64,000 bases of DNA from Stratiolaelaps scimitus (lineage: Eukaryota; Arthropoda; Arachnida; Mesostigmata; Laelapidae): assembly GCA_019614645.1 (NCBI GenBank), contig JABWDB010000065.1, positions 930,001-994,000 on the forward strand, in the 5' to 3' direction. Below are positions 58,608 to 64,000 of this stretch, one piece after another. Made by a program: the position numbers and the translations under genes. The notes beneath the pieces are model-generated. The model saw only the letters and a list, made by a program, of their open reading frames with translations, made no database searches and was not told where the DNA came from. Position 1 is the first letter of the stretch; each line of letters opens with the position of its first letter.

Positions 58608-60628
58608 GAGCTAAGCGAAGAGAACGGGGCCCGAGATGGCTCAGATACTTCGTCGGTGTTATGGATTGATTCTTGACACCGCCCCTAGAACAGAATGCTA
58701 GATTCTAGACGGATCATTTCCCATTAATCATTTGATGCTTTAGTTGCCCGACATCGATGCAGAGATTCTGAGCTGAGATAGGTTGGCACTCGTTGCTCCG
58801 TCCCGCTTACTACCGTAGTATCCGGCCAAGAGATACGCACATATTATATAATACATTCGACGTGTGCACAGCTAAGACAACCTGATTTTAGCACTGTTAA
58901 CATATAGATAGATAACAGATCGATTATATTGATAAATATAGGGTGTCCGGTCTTTGTGGAAGATGAGACGCGTTTCTGCTAGCAGGGCCATATATATCAT
59001 TCTCGAAAATGGATTGATTGTAATATTTATGTCTGTCAAGGACAACCTAAACTGTTTGAAGCACAACAGGTCATTTTTAGTGTACAGTTTTCGCCAAAAT
59101 CAGTCACAATCAGAGAGAGCCAACTTTCGAAACGTATTATCCATATAAGCGCAGCACATGGATCCTTCGTGACCATGTGGCGTACATTTTTAAAGCATCC
59201 TAGATATCAGCCAGTGGAGCGGGATGGATATGAGAGAGAACACCTTTATCATATTTTTCGTTCGTTGATTGCTCTACGGATACATACATATGTTATGTCA
59301 TTCAATCGCACCACTGCAATGGCGGCCAATTTCTTAGGAAGTCTTCCCGCCACCGTACGCTTTACAACGTATTCTCTTTCTCCGAATTTAAATATTCACG
59401 GCTCACGACGCAAACGAGGCGCAGGTGCCATTTGTGCACTTCTAATGCATGAACTCCCTTTTAGAGACCCATATCCAAAAGGGTTTCATCGGCCCTCCAG
59501 AGGTTCAGGTGCCTAAACGTGTCACGGAAGTGGGATTCATCAAGGAGCGTTTGCCAACGCTCTACCCACTCACATCGTACGGGGGGGCATTATCCATCCT
59601 GCAGGTGGTTGTATTTAAAATTGATCGCGTCGTGCGACAGGTAATAATGGTAGGTAGGTCCTGGCTAAATGGCGCCAGCCTTTCGAAAAGATCAATGCAC
59701 AATTTACAGTACAAAAATGAGCTAAACTCTGAACGAGAGCAAGACATCCAAAATAGTTAGGATAGCTGAATTATGCAGCTGAACATATGTAGTCGCCCCA
59801 ACCTGGACTCGACAACGTTCCGACGGGTAGATGCCAACAGATACAATTTGTCGATAGGTTATTTCCACGCACATATGCACCTAGATGTAGATGAGGTCGA
59901 GACATCATCGACTAATCCTTTCCAGATGACTGCCTCAGCGTCGAACTGCTGCCACCAATACTATTGTAGTTAATCCTTAGCAACAACTGCGAACATGGAC
60001 ATTATAATTGATGACATCCTACACACACTCACCCTGCTCTGTCTCTCTCTCGCTCTCATGCGAGCGCTTCCTTAGGCCTTATTGAGCCTAAGCTCGATTT
60101 TCGTCTATTGGTCGTGATGACTGCTGGTCCCGAACATCATTAGCGAAACATGCACATATGTACGTAAGTGATACAATATAACATAACGCCACTGTGCTTT
60201 TGTCGCTTGAGCGATAATCGCATGTGTTTGTTTGATCACCTGAGACACCGGTTCTCTCTTGCAGAGCTAGTTGGACTCAAACGTATTGTACAACAGAGAA
60301 TCAATATTGTGCGGCAAATGGCCAGAAAGCCTAGGGGGCTTTCGGTTCAAGTTGGAACGAACTCTACGAGGGATCCCACAACAGCCTCATGGACGGTTGA
60401 CGTGGCATCGTTCATATGTTCAGCGTCAGCGGCAAGTGTACTCGCACAGCTAACGTAACGAGTTTACGACTCTTACTACAGCTTGTCCTTTATACACGTG
60501 TTGCTCAATGCAACTGCGAGTGGAGCTGACTTACTAAGAATCGAAATCATTTGACAGCAACTCACATTTCCAGCTGGCTGATTTGCGCCCGCGGTTATAA
60601 GCCGGGTGCGATATTCGTCTTGTGAATT

Positions 60629-60659
<31 letters not shown>

Positions 60660-61535
60660 CACCGTCTGATAAAAAAAGATAATTTTTTTTACTAATTTTT
60701 TTATTTTACAAGCTATATTAGATTATCAAACTTTTCATAGCTGATCAAATAATTTAAATAACATAATAATTACCCTAATGCTAAATCTAAAACAGGAGAT
60801 CTTTGAGCTATATATAATACATATTCGCCCTGCGACCGCGTCAATCAAAACCTGTCGTGTTGATGTTATTCACAATAGCAAAAAAAAAAAACGATGGCTT
60901 TCTCACTTGCATGCACGAAATTTATAATAAAAACATAACGCCAACTGCTCACCTTCTGCCACCGATCGATGCAATGTAGTTCCACCCATATCACTCTGGC
61001 AGCGAGTCTGTTCCGTCATTCGCTGGTGTCCACAGACACTCAACACCAATAGACGATAGTTACCGTTGAGCCGTGATATTGCCATATATTACCTCTATAT
61101 GAAAATTCCCGGAACGCACACGTTGCAGACGTGCGATTTGTGTCAATATTATACTCGCATGGGCGACACAAACTGTGTATCCAATGTTCGTGCAGGTGTC
61201 GTTTAACCTGTTAGTACGAGATAACATATTGGTTTACAAGCGTCCCGCGACATCCAGCGGTACATCCCAAAGATGTCTATGGCTCTAGCGAAATGGCCGT
61301 GTGAATGTCGCTACGACCGAAATCAACAAGTACACAGATCGTTTATTCGTTTCAAGAGTACGTGTTTACCTCAAATGGAAGGGCAGAAAAAACATAACAT
61401 AAACTGTAGCGCACCATTGCGCTGTAAGCGGTGCGTTCTCTGCGCTATGTGACTAGCTCGGGTTAATTAAATAGCAATCACGAGCATAGCTCGATACGCG
61501 TGGAGCGCAGTGATCGTCAGACGGGACTCAGAACG
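58608..61535. other. No assignable gene
   Basis: Two overlapping plus-strand frames (59169-59516 and 59449-59760; 115 and 103 codons) have mixed composition but no recognised domain. GGGTGTCC at about 58940 resembles a transposon terminal word, but no partner end was found. A-run plus TA run at 60629-60659. Very AT-rich at 60.6-60.9 kb. Confidence 0.4.
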
Positions 61536-61612
61536 AGTGAATAGTTACACGGCAGTTCCGTAACTATTCACTTGTTCCGTTAGGAACACGGCGGTTCCGT
61601 TAGGATACCAGT
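61536..61612. repeat. Perfect 13-bp hairpin with adjoining short direct repeats
   Basis: AGTGAATAGTTAC (61536-61548) pairs perfectly with GTAACTATTCACT (61560-61572). GTTCCGTTAGGA then occurs twice downstream (about 61574-61585 and 61593-61605), separated by CACGGCG. Confidence 0.85.
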
Positions 61613-61641
61613 AAACCTTTACCTACCCTTAGATCTGTAGC

Positions 61642-61741
61642 CTAAGGTTTTCAGGCTGACTCTCAGCCAATATTTAACGTCCACGGTACTGCTTTTAGCA
61701 TTGCTTCGTAAGACGGACCCTCAAATGAAACCCCCCGTGCG
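61642..61741 (-). mobile_element. SINE-1 copy F, 5'-truncated, with 11-bp target duplication
   Basis: AGATCTGTAGC flanks the copy exactly (61631-61641 and 61742-61752). The minus strand contains CGTCTTACGAAGCAATGC, AGTACCGTGGACGTTAAA and the tail stem GGCTGAGAGTCAGCC followed by TGAAAACCTTAGG. The tRNA-like head is missing. The right-hand duplication is itself part of a small 12-bp inverted repeat (61741-61766). Confidence 0.87.
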
Positions 61742-61766
61742 AGATCTGTAGCAAGCTACAGGTCTC

Positions 61767-62245
61767 GACGCATTGCAGTCAAACAATAGAGGGCAGCATG
61801 TCCGAGAGATATCGGTGAGCTTATTCGCCCCTGACCGGGTCGCCGCTGGATGATCCAGGTCTATGCACTGGGGTCCGGTGGGACATTTAAGCTTTTCTCT
61901 TCGTAGTGCGCGTGTGCACTTACGTTGCCCCTAAAAACAAGAGAATTGCAAACATCTGATACATCGGTTTTCTACAAACACTGAAATACGTGTTCCAGCG
62001 TTATATTCCACCTGAAAATCGTTTCGAATCCCAAGTCTGATGAGGTCACAGCATTCGTCGTTTTCCACTTGTGGATTTACAACAATATTGAATATCTTCG
62101 GTGTACTGGTCAAACACCGATCAGCATTTGATTCAAGCAATCCTGCAAACCAAGGATACTCCCACGTCGCCATTACGATTCATTGAGCGAACTCACAATT
62201 AAAGCAGCCCTCAGAAGTTTCATCGTGCATACAGACCGAGATTGA

Positions 62246-62276
<31 letters not shown>

Positions 62277-64000
62277 GAATCTAGGGACAATGAATGAAGA
62301 CTGATCCGGCAGCTTTGCTGTGCGTATATGTCCGATGATCGGGGAACTGTCTCGCTTGCAGGCGTGCAGCCAGCCGGCTGCCCGCAGAGACAGACTTCCC
62401 CAGTATGAATTTGTCTCTGGGTCGTAGCTGTCGTCGGTCGAGTCAACCGTTGCTAATGGGTTTAAAATACACGCGCACCCATACACAGGCAGTGATAAAC
62501 TTCGAGGAAAGGGCTATTAATGGCACGTTGCTTTGATATGTTGAAAATCGTTTAGAGAGGGTTACGGCCTCCTAGTCTCGCCAGGCGGGAGTTGTGTCTG
62601 GGGCCTGGGGGGGGGGGGTGAATTGGACGCGCAGACCGGCAGCGGCTGGGCGTGGGATCTGTCGTTCGCCTCGTCTTCGACCGCTGCTGGTGGTTGCAGC
62701 AGAAGCGTGGCAGCACTGGTGACTGCTGATCTTGCCTCAGTCGATGCCCGCCATCGGAGCTCGTCGGAGCGTCGTCGGCCGGCAGGGATGTGTCCCAGTG
62801 GCCGGCTAAGGGGTGGCCGACTCTGTTCCTCCTAATGCAGTTGCCGAGCGCTTCTCCACGCGATGGCATGGAAACGCGAATGGCAAAGGTTTCAGCGGCA
62901 CAGTAGCGGTGCAGGATAGCTTTGGCCGTTGGACATTAATGCGTTTGCCGATTCGCGACAGCCACGCGAGCGAGCGGACGCGCACACTGCGGAGTCAGTT
63001 TGACAGTCGAGCGTTAGAGGGGAGACGGAGAGGATGGTGGACCGGGAGAAATCCCGTGAACGCGCTCGCTTGAGAGACCGATGAAAAAGGGAGAGAGCAC
63101 TCGCGGCTGAGGCAAACAGCGGCAGGCATCGCTGCTGCCGTGCTGAGCTCGGAGATCTCGGTGCAGTGGTCCCAGCACTAACGTTGTTGAAAGCGGTGCC
63201 AGCCCCAGAGCTCGCAGACTCATGAGCTAGACAGGCCAGTCGCACATTGCAGGCGTTATCGTGCGTTCTCCCTAGACTAGCTCCAACTATCAAGCGCAAA
63301 CGCTCTACTCTGTGTGTCTTAATGTGCTGCAGAGGCACGACACCGATGACCACTGTATTCCGTAACTTGACCTAGTCAATGTGCGGAAAATTTCTCTGGT
63401 CGACGGAGCCACAACAATAATAGTAGTAGTTGTGACGCGCTTGAGTAGCATAACGATGGAACTTGTATGATAAACGACTACAGCTAGTCAAATAAAGCTT
63501 GTAATAACAAGACAATTCTTTAAGTTAACTAGGCTTGGATTGTGATTACCTTGAATAATATGTGTTACCTGCAATCTGCCTCATCGCTGAATCGCGCCCG
63601 AATACTCGCATGGCTGTGTACTCAGATATAAATATTTGTCAAGTAAAATCGGCACACGAATTTGTCCGGCCTGAATCCACAATGGGTTAATCAAATACAG
63701 GTGGTGCCGTTTTCAAAGCTTTTCTATCTAAGAATGCGTTCTTTCAGAAGATCTCACTGAAGGAAGAAACTTTTCAGGCGAAGAGCAAACATTGGATATT
63801 TTGCACTGATATTTTATCTAACAATTATCCACTCGTTTAATAAAAAGAACAATTTTAGTTCAGAGGTACATTACTACTTTATTCATGGTGTAGATGTGAT
63901 ATTCTTCAAGGTTATAAATAATAGATCTTGCTGCTATAGATTTCGGTGGTATGTTCCTGGTTAGATCTGGCCGCCGCACCAACAGTGACAAAAATCTTTT
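61767..64000. other. No assignable gene; GC-rich island at 62.6-63.3 kb
   Basis: GA tract at 62246-62276 and a G run at about 62609-62618. The island carries overlapping frames up to 153 codons (62892-63353, minus) and 105 codons (62552-62869, minus) with no domain. The last 600 bp are AT-rich and empty. Confidence 0.35.

Noticed and set aside
58931..59760. DNA transposon beginning with GGGTGTCC and encoding the 115- and 103-codon frames
   Set aside because: No matching inverted end, no target duplication and no transposase motif seen.
1..64000. CRISPR arrays, operons or prophage
   Set aside because: Microsatellites, LINE/SINE content and lack of dense genes indicate eukaryotic nuclear DNA. 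No spaced identical repeats of CRISPR type exist.

Overview
This window is nuclear DNA from a eukaryote, most likely an arthropod or another invertebrate. It has no operon-like gene packing. It is moderately AT-rich, has long (TA)n, (CT)n and (CA)n microsatellites, and carries decayed non-LTR retrotransposons, a mariner-type DNA transposon and tRNA-derived SINEs. The species cannot be named from sequence alone. I find no complete host gene that I can identify. The window reads as intergenic or very long intronic sequence, broken by GC-richer islands (about 4.6-5.7, 9.5-10.3, 11.1-12.1, 15.5-16.6, 20.1-20.9, 41.0-42.1, 45.2-46.4, 49.9-50.5, 57.6-58.4 and 62.6-63.3 kb). These islands could hold first exons or promoters but have no recognisable protein domains.

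Recognisable elements, left to right. Six fragments of one transposon family (here TE-tail) lie at 1.7, 6.2, 7.4, 29.7, 32.3 and 48.1 kb; four preserve the C-terminus of its protein and/or the 3' trailer, which ends in AATAAA. A deleted mariner lies at 12351-13045 with intact terminal repeats, TA duplication and a truncated transposase. A CCHC zinc-knuckle reading frame is at 13.8 kb. The longest open frame of the window (290 codons, minus strand, 17.2-18.1 kb) has a decayed relative at 47.05-47.46 kb. Reverse-transcriptase remains of three LINEs are found at 39.2-40.0 kb (minus), 51.5-53.3 kb (plus, CR1/L2-like) and 55.8-56.9 kb (plus, R1/I-like). A large foldback structure with tandem repeats lies at 40.19-40.55 kb.

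Two short retroposon families stand out. SINE-1 has a tRNA-like head with an RNA polymerase III B box. I count six copies, five of them flanked by direct repeats of about 10-12 bp. SINE-2 is about 115 bp, appears made almost entirely of hairpins and has no evident tRNA head. I count five body copies plus one lone tail palindrome. One copy has a perfect 17-bp target duplication and another is nested inside the CR1-like LINE. Both families end in the same kind of small stem-loop followed by GAAAA. This suggests, but does not prove, that one LINE machinery mobilises both. It is my main candidate for an undescribed system here.

The mobile elements work as parasites and their dependants rather than as a pathway: LINEs supply reverse transcriptase, SINEs borrow it, and mariner moves as DNA. 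All LINE and mariner proteins seen here are broken, so active machinery, if any, must be encoded elsewhere.
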